From: an uncultured Pelagibacteraceae bacterium
Lineage (GTDB): Bacteria > Pseudomonadota > Alphaproteobacteria > Pelagibacterales > Pelagibacteraceae
Reading direction: 5' to 3'
Assembly: GCA_902515095.1 (NCBI GenBank)
Contig: CABXTC010000004.1
Span: 1 to 64,000, forward strand
DNA: 64,000 nt
Shown piece by piece: positions 1-9,664 of the stretch. The notes beneath the pieces are model-generated. The model was given only the letters and a program-made list of their open reading frames with translations. It did no database searches and had not been told where the DNA came from. How positions within the stretch are numbered: position 1 is the stretch's first letter; each line of letters begins with the position of its first letter. The position numbers and the translations under genes were made by a program.

Positions 1-31
1 GAAATGTGTCTGTACTATCTTTAAACATATT

Positions 32-108
<77 letters not shown>

Positions 109-112
109 GCAT

Positions 113-307
113 TTAAATTCTATTTTTAAGTTTATTTAATTTTTTTACTCTTTTAATATTTTCTTGAAGAATTCTTTTTTTCTTTTCTGATGGTTTTTCA
201 TAATTATTTTTAAGTTTTATTATTTTAAAAAAACCATCTCTTTGGAGTTTTCTTTTTAAAACCCTCAAAGCTTGTTCGATATTATTATCTTTAACTTCTA
301 TTTTAAT
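113..307 (-). CDS. rpsU: 30S ribosomal protein S21, probable AUU start
   Basis: Small basic ribosomal protein of the 30S platform, which helps bring mRNA to the anti-Shine-Dalgarno region. The frame contains the family core KDNN, QALR, LKRK and YEKPSEKKKR. The open frame extends to a TTG at 319, but that codon overlaps a perfect GGAGG at 317-313, so the GGAGG would have no start behind it. An ATT at 307-305 lies 5 nt after the GGAGG. Starting there gives M-K-I-E-V-K-D-N-N, which matches the length and register of alphaproteobacterial S21 (M-Q-V-x-V-R-D-N-N). I therefore place the start at ATT (64 aa). The gene identity is secure; the start codon is an inference. Confidence 0.9.
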   Translation of the reverse strand: MKIEVKDNNIEQALRVLKRKLQRDGFFKIIKLKNNYEKPSEKKKRILQENIKRVKKLNKLKNRI

Positions 308-312
308 AACTA

Positions 313-317
313 CCTCC
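313..317 (-). promoter_or_regulatory. Shine-Dalgarno GGAGG that decides the rpsU start
   Basis: GGAGG at 317-313 is a full-strength Shine-Dalgarno. It is followed by TAGTT and then ATT (307-305). No ATG, GTG or TTG stands at a usable distance downstream in the rpsU frame. Confidence 0.75.
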
Positions 318-370
318 AAAAAAACGATTTGTTATCATCTTTGAAATTCTATGTCTATCTATTTTATTCA

Positions 371-946
371 TTAGTTCGAATTTAGTTTTTGTTGCTTTTC
401 TTTTTCTTTTTTTTCTCTTTTAATTCTTCTTTCTGCTTTCTGAATAGCATCAAGTAAATCTTTTTGTGTAAATAAATTTAGTGCTATTGGATCTTTAGGA
501 TTAAGATTATTAAAATTCCAATAACTTTTATTTCTAATAGATGTAACAGAATTTTTTGTAATACCAACTAACTTTGCTATTTGTGAGTCTTTTAAAATAT
601 TGTGTTGTTTTATTAACCATAAAGCTGAATCTGGTTTATCCTGTCTTTTGGAAAGTGGAATATATTTTTTTATTTTTTTTTCATCATTAGAAATTTCCAC
701 ATCTGTATTATTTATTTGAAGAGGCCTACTCTCATCATTTGAGGAAAGCTCTATCTCCTCTCTTGAAAGTTGACCTGCTATAATAGGATTATAAGCTTTA
801 ATTCCTTTAGCAACCTCACCATCTGCTATACCTTGTATTTCAACTTCATGCATATTGCAGAAATTTGCAATTTGTTTAAAAGTAAGTGTTGTGTTTTCCA
901 CAAGCCATACGGCTGTTGCCATTGGCATCAAAGGACTATTTGACAT
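371..946 (-). CDS. trcR: TrcR-like cell-cycle transcriptional regulator (DUF1013)
   Basis: 191-aa protein of the alphaproteobacterial DUF1013/TrcR family, a putative DNA-binding regulator. It holds two related helix-turn-helix-like segments, residues about 10-42 (TAVWLVENTTLTFKQIA) and about 106-139 (SALWLIKQHNILKDSQIA). They are joined by a charged linker, and the C-terminal tail is lysine-rich. The start codon follows the rpmE stop with no gap, so the two are translated from one message. The family name is recognised from the repeated W-L-(V/I)-x-x-x-x-L-x-x-x-Q-I-A pattern. Its targets in this organism are unknown. Confidence 0.85.
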   Translation of the reverse strand: MSNSPLMPMATAVWLVENTTLTFKQIANFCNMHEVEIQGIADGEVAKGIKAYNPIIAGQLSREEIELSSNDESRPLQINNTDVEISNDEKKIKKYIPLSKRQDKPDSALWLIKQHNILKDSQIAKLVGITKNSVTSIRNKSYWNFNNLNPKDPIALNLFTQKDLLDAIQKAERRIKREKKEKEKQQKLNSN

Positions 947-1177
947 CTAATTTTTTTTTTCCGATTTAAAGTTTTGAAATTTCTTATTAAATTTACTTAT
1001 TCTACCTTTATCCATTAATTTTTGTTTTCCACCTGTCCAAGCAGAATGAGATTTTGGATCGATTTCTAACTTAAGTAAATCACCTTCAGAACCCCAAGTA
1101 GATCTTGTTTCAAATTGAGTACCATCTGTCATTTCAACTTTTATTTTGTGGTACTTAGGATGTATATTTTTTTTCAT
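947..1177 (-). CDS. rpmE: 50S ribosomal protein L31
   Basis: 76-aa L31. The N-terminus [25 protein letters not shown] and HSAWTGGKQ match the family. No cysteines are present, so this is the zinc-free (C-minus) form usual in Alphaproteobacteria. Its stop codon directly abuts the trcR start. The last codons form a run of ten A residues (951-960 on the plus strand as T), a possible slippage tract but at the very end of the gene. Confidence 0.95.
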   Translation of the reverse strand: MKKNIHPKYHKIKVEMTDGTQFETRSTWGSEGDLLKLEIDPKSHSAWTGGKQKLMDKGRISKFNKKFQNFKSEKKN

Positions 1178-1212
1178 GTCGAGATTTATAGCAAAAGATT
1201 TTTTTAAAACAA

Positions 1213-1953
1213 TTAAAAGTTCATGATTTTTTCATGAAATTTTACATTAATATTTGGATTTGACGTTATAACATTTATATTTTTTATATTGTCCAAGTTT
1301 AAATCTTTAAATATGCCACCAGCCTCTTGCACCAAAACTATTCCTGCCGCGATATCCCATAAATTTAGATTTTTTTGAAAATAACCATCATATCTACCAG
1401 CAGCAACATATGCTAAATCAAGCGCTGCACTTCCAGATTTCCTATTTGTAAAATCGGGCTCATTCATCATTTTTCCACCAACAGCAAACAAACAATCATC
1501 AAGATTATTTTTATTAGAAACTCTAATTCTTTGGTTATTTAAGAAAGCTCCATTATTTTTCTCAGCATAAAACATCTCATCTTTTATAGGGTCGTAAATT
1601 AAACCTGAAACGATTTCATTATCTGATTTTAATGCAATTGAAATTGCAAAATGCGGAATTCCATGTAAGAAATTAATGGTCCCATCTATTGGATCAATTA
1701 TCCAAGTATTATTACTATCTTTATTTTTTTTTATTCCCTTTTCTTCACTAATAAATGAAAAATTTGGTCTTGCTTTCTCTAATTCTTCAATAAGAATTTT
1801 TTCAACTTTAAGATCTGAATTAGTCACAAAATCTGAAGGACTTTTTTTTGAAACCTGTAATTTTTCAATTTCTCCGAAATCTCTAATTAAAATTTTTGAA
1901 GCTTTCTCACTTGCTTTTATCATTATATTTAAATTTGAAGAAATTGAGTTCAT
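1213..1953 (-). CDS. suhB: Inositol-1-monophosphatase family protein SuhB
   Basis: 246-aa Mg2+-dependent sugar-phosphate phosphatase. The metal-binding motifs are visible: E70/E71 in ISEEKG, then D87-P-I-D90-G-T, and D200 in LWDIAAG near the C-terminus. The family hydrolyses myo-inositol-1-phosphate and related substrates, and in some bacteria SuhB also works in rRNA maturation. It lies 4 nt after efp in a minus-strand run, an order (efp-suhB) common in Alphaproteobacteria. The physiological substrate cannot be read from sequence. Confidence 0.92.
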   Translation of the reverse strand: MNSISSNLNIMIKASEKASKILIRDFGEIEKLQVSKKSPSDFVTNSDLKVEKILIEELEKARPNFSFISEEKGIKKNKDSNNTWIIDPIDGTINFLHGIPHFAISIALKSDNEIVSGLIYDPIKDEMFYAEKNNGAFLNNQRIRVSNKNNLDDCLFAVGGKMMNEPDFTNRKSGSAALDLAYVAAGRYDGYFQKNLNLWDIAAGIVLVQEAGGIFKDLNLDNIKNINVITSNPNINVKFHEKIMNF

Positions 1954-1957
1954 ATGA

Positions 1958-2518
1958 CTAAATTTTTTTTACATATTCTAAATTTCGAGTGTCTATAACT
2001 ATCTCATCACCAGACTCTATAAATGGAGGCACCTGAATGTTTAGCCCATTAATTAATTTTGCAGGTTTATAAGACGATGAAACTGTTTGACCTTTTAAAG
2101 CTACATCCGTAGTTTCTATTTTAGAAATAATTTGATTTGGCAATTCGACTGAAATTGGATTGTCATTGTAAAAACTTATAAATACTTCTAAATTTTCAGT
2201 CAATAATTTACCTTTATCACCTACTAAACTTTTCCTTATCTCTATTTGCTCAAAAGATTTTGGTTCCATGAAAAAAAAATTTTCCTCATCTTCATATAAA
2301 TAATTATATACTGTTTCCTCTAAAGATGCCTTTTCTACTGTTTCACTTGATCTAAATCTTTCATTTAATTTTGTATTTTTATTTAAGCTTTTCATTTCAA
2401 CTTGAGCAAATGCTCCTCCTTTGCCAGGTTTTACATGTTGTGTTTTTAAAACTTGCCATAAATCATTTTTATATTCTAACAACATCCCAACTCTTATTTC
2501 GCCAGCATTTATTTTCAT
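1958..2518 (-). CDS. efp: Translation elongation factor P
   Basis: 186-aa EF-P with the KOW-like N-domain (MKINAGEIRVGMLLEY) and two OB domains. It relieves ribosome stalling at proline runs. The conserved tip lysine is K33 in KPGKGGA, the residue that EpmA beta-lysylates in many bacteria; no epm genes are in this window. The start ATG overlaps the thiE stop as ATGA (2518-2515), so translation is probably coupled. Confidence 0.96.
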   Translation of the reverse strand: MKINAGEIRVGMLLEYKNDLWQVLKTQHVKPGKGGAFAQVEMKSLNKNTKLNERFRSSETVEKASLEETVYNYLYEDEENFFFMEPKSFEQIEIRKSLVGDKGKLLTENLEVFISFYNDNPISVELPNQIISKIETTDVALKGQTVSSSYKPAKLINGLNIQVPPFIESGDEIVIDTRNLEYVKKI

Positions 2519-3129
2519 TTTAATTTTTCAATTGCTTCTATTGGTTTTAGTTTTTTATTTTTCCAAATGTAGCCTGAGATAGCTAAAAAGTTTGCCTTAT
2601 TCAATAAGAGTTTTTTAAAATTATTTGAATTAATACCTCCTATGGCAACTGTAGGAGTTTTTGTTATCTTTTTAATCTTTTTTAGCAAACTCAAGTTTGC
2701 TTTATATTTAGTTTTTTTTGTTTTTGAGGCAAAGAACGCACCAAAAGCTAAATAGTCAGCTTTGTTTTTAATTGCTATTTTTGCAAGTCCAATTGAATTA
2801 TGGCACGTAACACCAATTATTTTTTTTTTAAGAATTTTCCTGGCAGAAGTTAATTCCATATCTTTTTGACCCAAATGGCATCCATCTGTATTCAATTTTT
2901 TTGCTAGAAACACATCATCATTCATTAAAAATTTTACTTTATATCTTTTGCATATTTTTTTAATTTTTCTTCCAATAACAATCTTATTTTTAAAGGATAC
3001 TTTCTTTAGTCTTAGTTGAAAAAAACTAACTTTTTTGGTTTTGAAAATATTAGTAAGATCCTTGTAGAAAGATTTTTTAATTTTATTTGGAGAAATTAAA
3101 TAAATAAATTTTTTTTTATTGATTTTCAA
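2515..3129 (-). CDS. thiE: Thiamine-phosphate synthase
   Basis: 204-aa TIM-barrel enzyme that joins HMP-pyrophosphate to the thiazole phosphate to give thiamine phosphate. Recognisable motifs are YLISP at the start, QLRLK, MNDD (residues 69-72), DGCHLGQKD (82-90) and the phosphate-binding AIGGIN. Lysine content is very high, as elsewhere in this genome. The start is TTG at 3129, 14 nt inside the end of fba, and the gene ends in an ATGA overlap with efp. A second thiamine gene, thiD, lies at 21987. SAR11 strains are known to lack thiC and to need exogenous HMP, which this gene pair would fit. Confidence 0.9.
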   Translation of the reverse strand: MKINKKKFIYLISPNKIKKSFYKDLTNIFKTKKVSFFQLRLKKVSFKNKIVIGRKIKKICKRYKVKFLMNDDVFLAKKLNTDGCHLGQKDMELTSARKILKKKIIGVTCHNSIGLAKIAIKNKADYLAFGAFFASKTKKTKYKANLSLLKKIKKITKTPTVAIGGINSNNFKKLLLNKANFLAISGYIWKNKKLKPIEAIEKLK

Positions 3130-4126
3130 TTTCTATTGACCATTTTCCTTTTGCAGCCAAAGAGTTCATTTTAGCTCGGTGATTAAATATCTTTTGCGTA
3201 CCCTCTATATCATGAATATTTTTTGACCAAAATTGAAGTGCGCTTTGCTGAAGTGCTCTTCCATAAGAATAACTCATTATAAAATTAGTATTATTATTTT
3301 TATTAATTAAATTTAAATTTTCTGTCGCCTCTATCTCAGATTGACCTCCAGATAAAAATGCAATCCCTGGTACCTCTGAGGGAACAGAATTTTTTAAGCA
3401 CTTTAAGGTTAGACTTGCTACCTCCTCATTTGATATTTTGTCTTTAGACTTATTACCAGCTAGGATCATGTTAGGTTTTAATATAATTCCTTTTAAATCT
3501 ACCTTATGTAAAATCAGCTCTTCAAAACATTTCTTAATCACTTCCGAAGTTTTAAGAAAACACTCTTTTGCTGAATGCTCGCCTTCCATTAATACTTCAG
3601 GTTCAACTATTGGAACCATATTACATTCTTGAACTAATGCTGAGTATCTAGCTAAAGCATGTGCATTAGATTGTATTGAAAGTTTGCTAGGATAATCTTT
3701 AGATATATTATAAACACCTCTCCATTTTGTAAATTTAGCCCCAAGCTTAAAATATTCTTTAAGCCTCTCTCTTAATCCATCTAAGCCCTCAGTAATTTTT
3801 TCCTCAGGTGAACCAGCTAAAACTTTAGCACCTGTGTCAACTTTTATACCAGCGGCACTACCCATTTTTGAAATTAATTCTGGAATTTTGTTTTTTTTTG
3901 AAGTTTCTTGTTTGATTGTTTCGTCATATAAAATTACTCCCCCAATACAATCAGTCATACTTGAGGCGCTAAATAAAGTTTCTCTAAATAATAATCTATT
4001 CTCTTTTGTAGATGTAACTTTAACTGTTTCTAATCTTTTAGTCATTGTTCCAGTGCTCTCATCGGCAGCAAGGATACCTTTGCCGTCATTTAGTATTTTA
4101 AGCGCTATATTATTTAATTCAGACAT
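3116..4126 (-). CDS. fba: Class I fructose-bisphosphate aldolase
   Basis: 336-aa Schiff-base (class I, eukaryote-like) aldolase that interconverts fructose-1,6-bisphosphate with DHAP and glyceraldehyde-3-phosphate. Seen: GILAADESTGT (17-27), KWRGVY (134-139), PIVEPEV (172-178) and the lysine K217 in ILKPNM that forms the Schiff base. It is the last glycolytic gene of the run tkt-gap-pgk-fba, with one nt between the pgk stop and this gene's start. A class I enzyme needs no zinc, which suits a metal-poor ocean niche (inference). Confidence 0.95.
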   Translation of the reverse strand: MSELNNIALKILNDGKGILAADESTGTMTKRLETVKVTSTKENRLLFRETLFSASSMTDCIGGVILYDETIKQETSKKNKIPELISKMGSAAGIKVDTGAKVLAGSPEEKITEGLDGLRERLKEYFKLGAKFTKWRGVYNISKDYPSKLSIQSNAHALARYSALVQECNMVPIVEPEVLMEGEHSAKECFLKTSEVIKKCFEELILHKVDLKGIILKPNMILAGNKSKDKISNEEVASLTLKCLKNSVPSEVPGIAFLSGGQSEIEATENLNLINKNNNTNFIMSYSYGRALQQSALQFWSKNIHDIEGTQKIFNHRAKMNSLAAKGKWSIEIENQ

Positions 4127-4127
4127 T

Positions 4128-5306
4128 TTAATTTAATGCTTTTATACCAGGAAGCTCTTTTCCTTCAAGGTATTCTAAAAATGCTCCACCAGCAGTTGAA
4201 ACAAAATTAAAATTTTCTTTAACTTTAATTTCATTTATAGCTGCCACAGTATCTCCACCCCCAACAACTGAGTAAATTGATTTATTTCTATTTTTTTTAA
4301 TAATAGCTTTTGCTATTCCGTAAGTTCCATTGGCGAAATTTGGATTTTCAAAATAACCTGCTGGCCCGTTCCAAAGAACTGTTTCACTGTTTTCAATAAT
4401 GTCTTGAATTTTATTTAATGTTTTCGGACCAATATCTAGTATGAAATCATCATCTTCAATATCATTTATTTTTTTTACCCATGATTTGTCATCCATATTT
4501 TTTCCTGTCAGAACGTCCTCGGGAAAGGTAATTGTGCAGGGGTAATTTTTTAAAGTGTCAAAAATTTCTTTGATCATTAAATCACAATTTACCTCGTTGA
4601 TTGATTTACCTATTTGATTACCTTCGTATTTGATAATGTTATTAGCCATCCCACCAACGATAATAATATTATTAAATTTAGAAATTAAATTTTTGATTAA
4701 ACCAATCTTTGTTGAAATTTTAGATCCTCCAATAATACAGGTTATTGGTTTTTTAATTTCAGTTGTAACTTTTTTTAAAGCATTAATTTCCGTTACCAAT
4801 TGTAGTCCAGCAAAAGATGGAAGAAATTCAGTTATTTTACATACAGATGCATGAGATCTATGTGAACAAGAAAAGGCATCATTTACGTACAAATCTGCTA
4901 GCCCAGCTAGATGTTTTGCCAGAGATACATCATTTTTTTCCTCTCCTTCATAAAATCTTATATTTTCTAAAAATACTATTTGGTCATTTGAATATTTAAA
5001 TAAATCATCTCTTTTTAATTTAAAGATATTATCCTTAATCAATTTAATTCTTTGATTTATTTTTTTTTCAATATTTTCACAAATTGGTTTTAATGAAAGC
5101 TCTTCTTTTTTCTTACCATTTGGTCTTCCCACATGAGAAATAATAATAATTTTAGATTTTTTTCCTAATAAATAATTGATAACAGGTATAATTTTATTAA
5201 TTCTTGTTTCATCTGTAATTAACCCATTTCTTAATGGAACATTTAAATCTAATCTTAATAAAATTTTTTTTTGATTAAGATTATCTTGATCTTTTATACT
5301 TTTCAT
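4128..5306 (-). CDS. pgk: Phosphoglycerate kinase
   Basis: 392-aa monomeric kinase that transfers phosphate between 1,3-bisphosphoglycerate and ADP. Family landmarks: LLRLDLNVPL near the N-terminus, SHVGRP, the substrate motif FLENIRFYEGEEKND, CIIGGSK, WNGPAGYFE and the C-terminal VGGGDTVAA and STAGGAFLEYLEG. The start ATG shares one base with the gap stop (TAATG), so the two are translationally coupled. Confidence 0.97.
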   Translation of the reverse strand: MKSIKDQDNLNQKKILLRLDLNVPLRNGLITDETRINKIIPVINYLLGKKSKIIIISHVGRPNGKKKEELSLKPICENIEKKINQRIKLIKDNIFKLKRDDLFKYSNDQIVFLENIRFYEGEEKNDVSLAKHLAGLADLYVNDAFSCSHRSHASVCKITEFLPSFAGLQLVTEINALKKVTTEIKKPITCIIGGSKISTKIGLIKNLISKFNNIIIVGGMANNIIKYEGNQIGKSINEVNCDLMIKEIFDTLKNYPCTITFPEDVLTGKNMDDKSWVKKINDIEDDDFILDIGPKTLNKIQDIIENSETVLWNGPAGYFENPNFANGTYGIAKAIIKKNRNKSIYSVVGGGDTVAAINEIKVKENFNFVSTAGGAFLEYLEGKELPGIKALN

Positions 5307-6307
5307 TAAGAAATCTTGTGAAGATGTTCTGCTATATCACACATTCTATTTGAAAAACCCCATTCATTATCGTACCAGGCAGAAATTTTACCCATATTTT
5401 TACCAATCACACTTGTTAAATTTGTATCGATGATTGAAGAGGCAGGGTTGTGATTAAAGTCTATAGACACAAGTTTTTCTTTAGTGATTTCAAGAACCTT
5501 ATTTTTTTTACTGAATCTGTGAAAAGCTGTATTAATTTTTTCGACACTTAGTTCTTTTTTTGTGCAAAAAACAAGTTCAATTAATGAGACATTTGGAGTG
5601 GGCACTCTCATCGCCACACCTTCTAATTTTCCTTTTAGTGAAGGGATGATTTCACCAATTGCTTTAGATGCGCCCGTTGAAGTTGGCACAATAGATTGGC
5701 TTGCAGAGCGTGCTCTTCTTGGATCTTTGTGGGAATTATCTAGAATCCTTTGATCACTAGTAAAGGCGTGTATTGTTGTCATAAAACCTTTTTCAATTTC
5801 AAAATTTTCATTTAAAACATGAGCCACAGGAGCCAAACAATTTGTTGTACATGATGCAGCAGAAATAATTTTATCACTTTTTTTCAACACTAATTCATTT
5901 ACTCCATAAACGATTGTTTTGTCAGCATTTTTACAAGGAGCTGAAACAATAACTTTTTTTGCACCATTATTAAGATGAGGTTCTAGTTTATCTTTAGAAT
6001 TAAATTTTCCGGTACATTCGAAAACATAATCTACATCATATTTTTTCCAATTAATGTTATTCAAATTTGTCTCTTGACTAAATGTAATTTTATTTTTGTT
6101 GATAATTAGATGTTTGTCATCAAAATCTATATTTGCGTTAAATTTTCCATGAATTGAGTCATACTGTAAAAGTGTAGAGCAAGTTTCAGAATTTGTTCTA
6201 TTATTAATATGATTAATTTTTATATTTTTATTATTGTTTTCAATTATAGATCGAATAATCATTCTTCCTATTCTACCCATTCCATTTATTCCAACTTTTA
6301 TCTTCAT
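5306..6307 (-). CDS. gap: Glyceraldehyde-3-phosphate dehydrogenase
   Basis: 333-aa phosphorylating GAPDH. The Rossmann motif [10 protein letters not shown] (7-16) is at the N-terminus. The catalytic cysteine is C153 in [12 protein letters not shown], and [12 protein letters not shown] and WYDNEWGF follow. Its start overlaps the tkt stop (ATGA, 6307-6304) and its stop overlaps the pgk start, so it sits mid-operon. It works with pgk and fba in triose-phosphate metabolism, probably mostly gluconeogenic given ppdK and ppc elsewhere in the window (inference). Confidence 0.97.
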   Translation of the reverse strand: MKIKVGINGMGRIGRMIIRSIIENNNKNIKINHINNRTNSETCSTLLQYDSIHGKFNANIDFDDKHLIINKNKITFSQETNLNNINWKKYDVDYVFECTGKFNSKDKLEPHLNNGAKKVIVSAPCKNADKTIVYGVNELVLKKSDKIISAASCTTNCLAPVAHVLNENFEIEKGFMTTIHAFTSDQRILDNSHKDPRRARSASQSIVPTSTGASKAIGEIIPSLKGKLEGVAMRVPTPNVSLIELVFCTKKELSVEKINTAFHRFSKKNKVLEITKEKLVSIDFNHNPASSIIDTNLTSVIGKNMGKISAWYDNEWGFSNRMCDIAEHLHKIS

Positions 6308-8307
6308 AATTTCTCTTTAATTTTTTTAACTATTTTTTCTACACTTAATCCAAAATGATTATAAATTTCATTATACGGAGCGCTTTTTCCAAAATCATTT
6401 ATTCCAAAGCTCAATCCTTTTGATCCTGTGTATTTTTTCCAATAGTTTGTCTCAGAGGCCTCTATCGAAACAATTAATTCAGTTTCAGTTAAAATCTTAT
6501 TTTTATAATTTTTGCTTTGTAGGTCAAATAATTCTTGACATGGCATTGATACCACTTTTGAATAGATGTTCTCTGTGGCCAATTTGTGACAAACATCATT
6601 TGCTAAACTTGCTTCAGACCCAGATGCTATCAATGTTACTTTTATATCATCACCGGACCTAAAAATTTCATATGCACCAAATGAAGATTTATTCTCTGAA
6701 GAATTTTTAACTCTTATAGGATTAATAGCTTGTCTTGTTAGAGCTATAACACTTGGAGAATTTTCACTTTCTAGAGCTTTCTGCCAACATTCAAATGTTT
6801 CTATCAAATCAGCAGGCCTAAAAACATTTAAATTTGGAATTGATCTTAAGCTAGTTAATTGTTCAATCGGTTGATGAGTAGGGCCATCCTCTCCTAAACC
6901 AATTGAGTCATGAGTAAAAACGTAGATGACCTTTTGTTTCATCATGGCAGCCAATCTTATTGAAGGTTTGCAATAATCGCTAAAAATCAAAAAAGTTCCT
7001 CCATATGGGATTAAACCGCTATGAAGTGAAATACCATTCATCACCCCACACATTGCATGCTCTCGTACTCCATAATGAATATAGTTTCCTGAAAAATTAT
7101 TTGGTTTAATTACTTTATGATTTTTGGTTTTGGTGTTGTTCGATCCAGCCAAGTCTGCCGAACCACCAATTAAGTTTGGAAGTTTTGAAACAATTTCTAA
7201 AAATTTTTCAGAACATTTTCTTGTCGCCATTGGCTTCAAAGTTTTTAGATAATCTACTTTTGTTTTTTCTATGGCTTCAAAAATAGTTTCTCTACTAATA
7301 CCATATCCTGGAGAAAAATTTTTTCTAAATTTATTAGCAAACGACGATTCTAACCAACTTAATTTTTTAAGTTCTTTGCTATAAATTTTTTGATGCTTAT
7401 CAGCTTTTCTGGATGCTCTAATTCCAATTGATTTCCACTCTTTAATTAAGTTATTTGGAATTTCAAAAGTATCATGATTCCAATTTAATTTTTTTCTAAC
7501 TAATTTTATCTCTTCGTTACCCAATGGACTTCCGTGAGACGAAGCCTTGCCCCCTTTATTAGGAGATCCATAACCTATTGTTGTTTTACATGAAATCGCT
7601 ATAGGTTTTTTTGATTTTTGTGCTTTTTTAAGAGCTTTTTTTATCTCTTTAAAATTATGACCATTAATTTTTAAATAATCCCAACCATAGCTTTTAAATC
7701 TTTTTTCATGATCATCTGAAACTGCTAAGTTAGTTGGACCATCTATTGAGATTGAATTATTATCAAAAAGTAAAATAAGATTTTTTAGTTTGAGATGTCC
7801 GGCAAGGCTTAGTGCCTCGTGACTTATCCCTTCCATTAAACATCCATCACCAGCTAAAACATAAGTTTTGTGATTAACAATTTTTTTTCCAACCTTTTTT
7901 TTTAAAATTTCCTCTGAAATTGCAAAACCAACTGCATTGGATATTCCTTGCCCTAGTGGACCTGTTGTAGTTTCAATACCAGTATTAGGATGATATTCGG
8001 GATGCCCTGCACATATTGAGTCAAGTTTTCTAAAATTTTTAATATCTTTAATCGAAATACTTTTATAACCAGTTAGATGAAGAAGAGAGTAAAGTAACAT
8101 CGACCCATGACCCGCAGAAAGAATAAATCTATCTCTATTTATCCAACTAGGATTTTTTGGATTAAAATTCAAAAAATCTTTGAATAAAACAGTAGCTACA
8201 TCGGCCATTCCCATTGGCATTCCTGGATGTCCGGAATTTGCCTTTTGAACTGCATCAATCGACAAAAATCTAATACAATTAGCTAATTCTTTATATTGTT
8301 TACTCAA
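6304..8307 (-). CDS. tkt: Transketolase
   Basis: 667-aa thiamine-diphosphate enzyme of the pentose phosphate pathway. Motifs: [11 protein letters not shown] near the N-terminus, [16 protein letters not shown], the ThDP/Mg2+ motif [13 protein letters not shown], and the pyrimidine-domain segments YGVREHAM and [16 protein letters not shown]. It is the first gene of the minus-strand carbon-metabolism run and diverges from the coiled-coil/zapA gene pair over about 50 bp, an arrangement common in Alphaproteobacteria. Confidence 0.97.
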   Translation of the reverse strand: MSKQYKELANCIRFLSIDAVQKANSGHPGMPMGMADVATVLFKDFLNFNPKNPSWINRDRFILSAGHGSMLLYSLLHLTGYKSISIKDIKNFRKLDSICAGHPEYHPNTGIETTTGPLGQGISNAVGFAISEEILKKKVGKKIVNHKTYVLAGDGCLMEGISHEALSLAGHLKLKNLILLFDNNSISIDGPTNLAVSDDHEKRFKSYGWDYLKINGHNFKEIKKALKKAQKSKKPIAISCKTTIGYGSPNKGGKASSHGSPLGNEEIKLVRKKLNWNHDTFEIPNNLIKEWKSIGIRASRKADKHQKIYSKELKKLSWLESSFANKFRKNFSPGYGISRETIFEAIEKTKVDYLKTLKPMATRKCSEKFLEIVSKLPNLIGGSADLAGSNNTKTKNHKVIKPNNFSGNYIHYGVREHAMCGVMNGISLHSGLIPYGGTFLIFSDYCKPSIRLAAMMKQKVIYVFTHDSIGLGEDGPTHQPIEQLTSLRSIPNLNVFRPADLIETFECWQKALESENSPSVIALTRQAINPIRVKNSSENKSSFGAYEIFRSGDDIKVTLIASGSEASLANDVCHKLATENIYSKVVSMPCQELFDLQSKNYKNKILTETELIVSIEASETNYWKKYTGSKGLSFGINDFGKSAPYNEIYNHFGLSVEKIVKKIKEKL

Positions 8308-8319
8308 AATTATCCTGTC

Positions 8320-8348
8320 TAGACTAAGAAGATTCTATTTAATAATAT
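8320..8348 (+). promoter_or_regulatory. Candidate sigma-70 promoter for the coiled-coil/zapA operon
   Basis: TAGACT at 8320-8325 and TAATAT at 8343-8348 are separated by 17 nt. A start site about 7 nt after the -10 box would fall near 8355, only some 6 nt before the first ATG at 8361. The match is moderate and unproven. Confidence 0.4.
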
Positions 8349-8360
8349 AAACATATATAT

Positions 8361-8684
8361 ATGAATTCTATACTTGAAAAAGAAAAAAAGCTTAATTTAG
8401 CTTTAACAAAATTAAAAAACTTAAACCTAGAGAATCCAGATATAAAAAAAAATGTTGAAATTCTTAATGGTCAAAAAAATCAATTAGAAATTGAAAAAGC
8501 GGAAATTGAGAAAAAATATAAAACTTTAGTTGATGAACATGATAATTTATCTAAAAAAATTGATGAATTGCAAAATAAAGAAAAAATTGAAGAAAAAAAA
8601 AGAATAGAATTTTCAGAAAAAATAGATGAATTAAATCAGGAGACTAACACATTAATGGATGAAATCGATAAATGGCAAACGTAA
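8361..8684 (+). CDS. Coiled-coil protein upstream of zapA (DUF4164-like)
   Basis: 107-aa protein that is almost entirely heptad-patterned coiled coil, rich in Lys, Glu, Leu and Asn, with no signal peptide or membrane segment. It overlaps the start of zapA by 13 nt. Alphaproteobacteria often carry a small coiled-coil DUF4164 gene immediately before zapA, so a role beside the ZapA division factor is plausible. I assign the family from position and composition only, because the sequence has too little complexity for a confident call. Confidence 0.7.
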   Translation: MNSILEKEKKLNLALTKLKNLNLENPDIKKNVEILNGQKNQLEIEKAEIEKKYKTLVDEHDNLSKKIDELQNKEKIEEKKRIEFSEKIDELNQETNTLMDEIDKWQT

Positions 8685-9115
8685 CTATAAAATTTAACGG
8701 TAAAGAATTTTTACTTTCATGTGATGATGGCCAAGAAGAGCATCTAGAGGAATTATTGATTCAAATTAATCAAAAATTTAATGATCTTAAAAATAATTTA
8801 GGGAATATTGGAGAAAATAAACTTTTATTAATTACAGCCGTTAAAGTGATGGATGAATATTATGAAACTAAAAAAAAGGTTGATCAAAAAAAAAAAGAAT
8901 TAAATGATTTATCTAATAAATTTAGAGAATTAAAATCACTAGTTTATGAATATAAGGATCAAAAAGAAGAAGAAATAAAAAAATTGAATGAGAATCATGA
9001 GGATTTAAAAAATGAGATTGAAATTAATCAAAAACATTATGAAAAATTAATAGATAAAGCAGCAGATGAAATCTCAAATTTTGTTGAAAAAACTAGTTCA
9101 GATAAATTATCTTGA
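8672..9115 (+). CDS. zapA: Cell division protein ZapA
   Basis: 147-aa FtsZ-ring-associated protein. The N-terminal globular ZapA domain (ANVTIKFNGKEFLLSCDDGQ, then LLITAVKVMDEYYE) is followed by a long C-terminal coiled coil from about residue 65 to 140. ZapA tetramers bundle FtsZ filaments at midcell. The C-terminal coiled coil is longer than in the roughly 100-residue E. coli protein. It overlaps the upstream coiled-coil gene and ends 9 nt before the fthC start. Confidence 0.88.
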   Translation: MANVTIKFNGKEFLLSCDDGQEEHLEELLIQINQKFNDLKNNLGNIGENKLLLITAVKVMDEYYETKKKVDQKKKELNDLSNKFRELKSLVYEYKDQKEEEIKKLNENHEDLKNEIEINQKHYEKLIDKAADEISNFVEKTSSDKLS

Positions 9116-9124
9116 TTAAACCTT

Positions 9125-9664
9125 GTGAATAAAGTTCAAATTAGAAATAAAATTTTAGGAGTCAGAAAAAAAAATAAAATTAAAAACCTTAATTTTAACT
9201 TTAATCAAATTACACAAATTCTAAAAAAAAAAAGGATGTTAGGTAAAAATGTAGGTGGATATTATCCATATAATTATGAATTTGATATAATGCAAATCTT
9301 AGAAAATTTTGAGAAAAAAAAATTCTCAATTTCACTTCCAAAAATAAGAAAAAAATTTCAGATGGACTTCTTTAAATGGTCAACAATAGATCCCTTAGCT
9401 ATTAACAAATTTGGAATACCTGAGCCAACTTCAAAAAAAATAATTTACCCAGATATTTTATTAGTCCCCCTTGTGGCCTTTGATAAACATTTAAATAGAG
9501 TTGGTTATGGTGGTGGGTTTTACGATAGATATATTAAAAAGATTAGAAAAATTAAAAAAGTTGTTACAATTGGCTTTGCTTTTTCATTCCAGAAAGTAAA
9601 AAAAATCCCAACTAGTAATTATGATGTGAAACTAGATTTTATATTGTTAAATAGGAAAGTTTAA
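9125..9664 (+). CDS. fthC: 5-formyltetrahydrofolate cyclo-ligase
   Basis: 179-aa ATP-dependent enzyme that converts 5-formyl-THF to 5,10-methenyl-THF, protecting the folate pool. The signature GYGGGFYDRY lies at residues 127-136, and an R/K-rich N-terminal helix precedes it. The start is GTG at 9125. In many proteobacteria the 6S RNA gene lies between zapA and this gene; here the gap is only 9 nt, so there is no room for it. Confidence 0.93.
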   Translation: MNKVQIRNKILGVRKKNKIKNLNFNFNQITQILKKKRMLGKNVGGYYPYNYEFDIMQILENFEKKKFSISLPKIRKKFQMDFFKWSTIDPLAINKFGIPEPTSKKIIYPDILLVPLVAFDKHLNRVGYGGGFYDRYIKKIRKIKKVVTIGFAFSFQKVKKIPTSNYDVKLDFILLNRKV

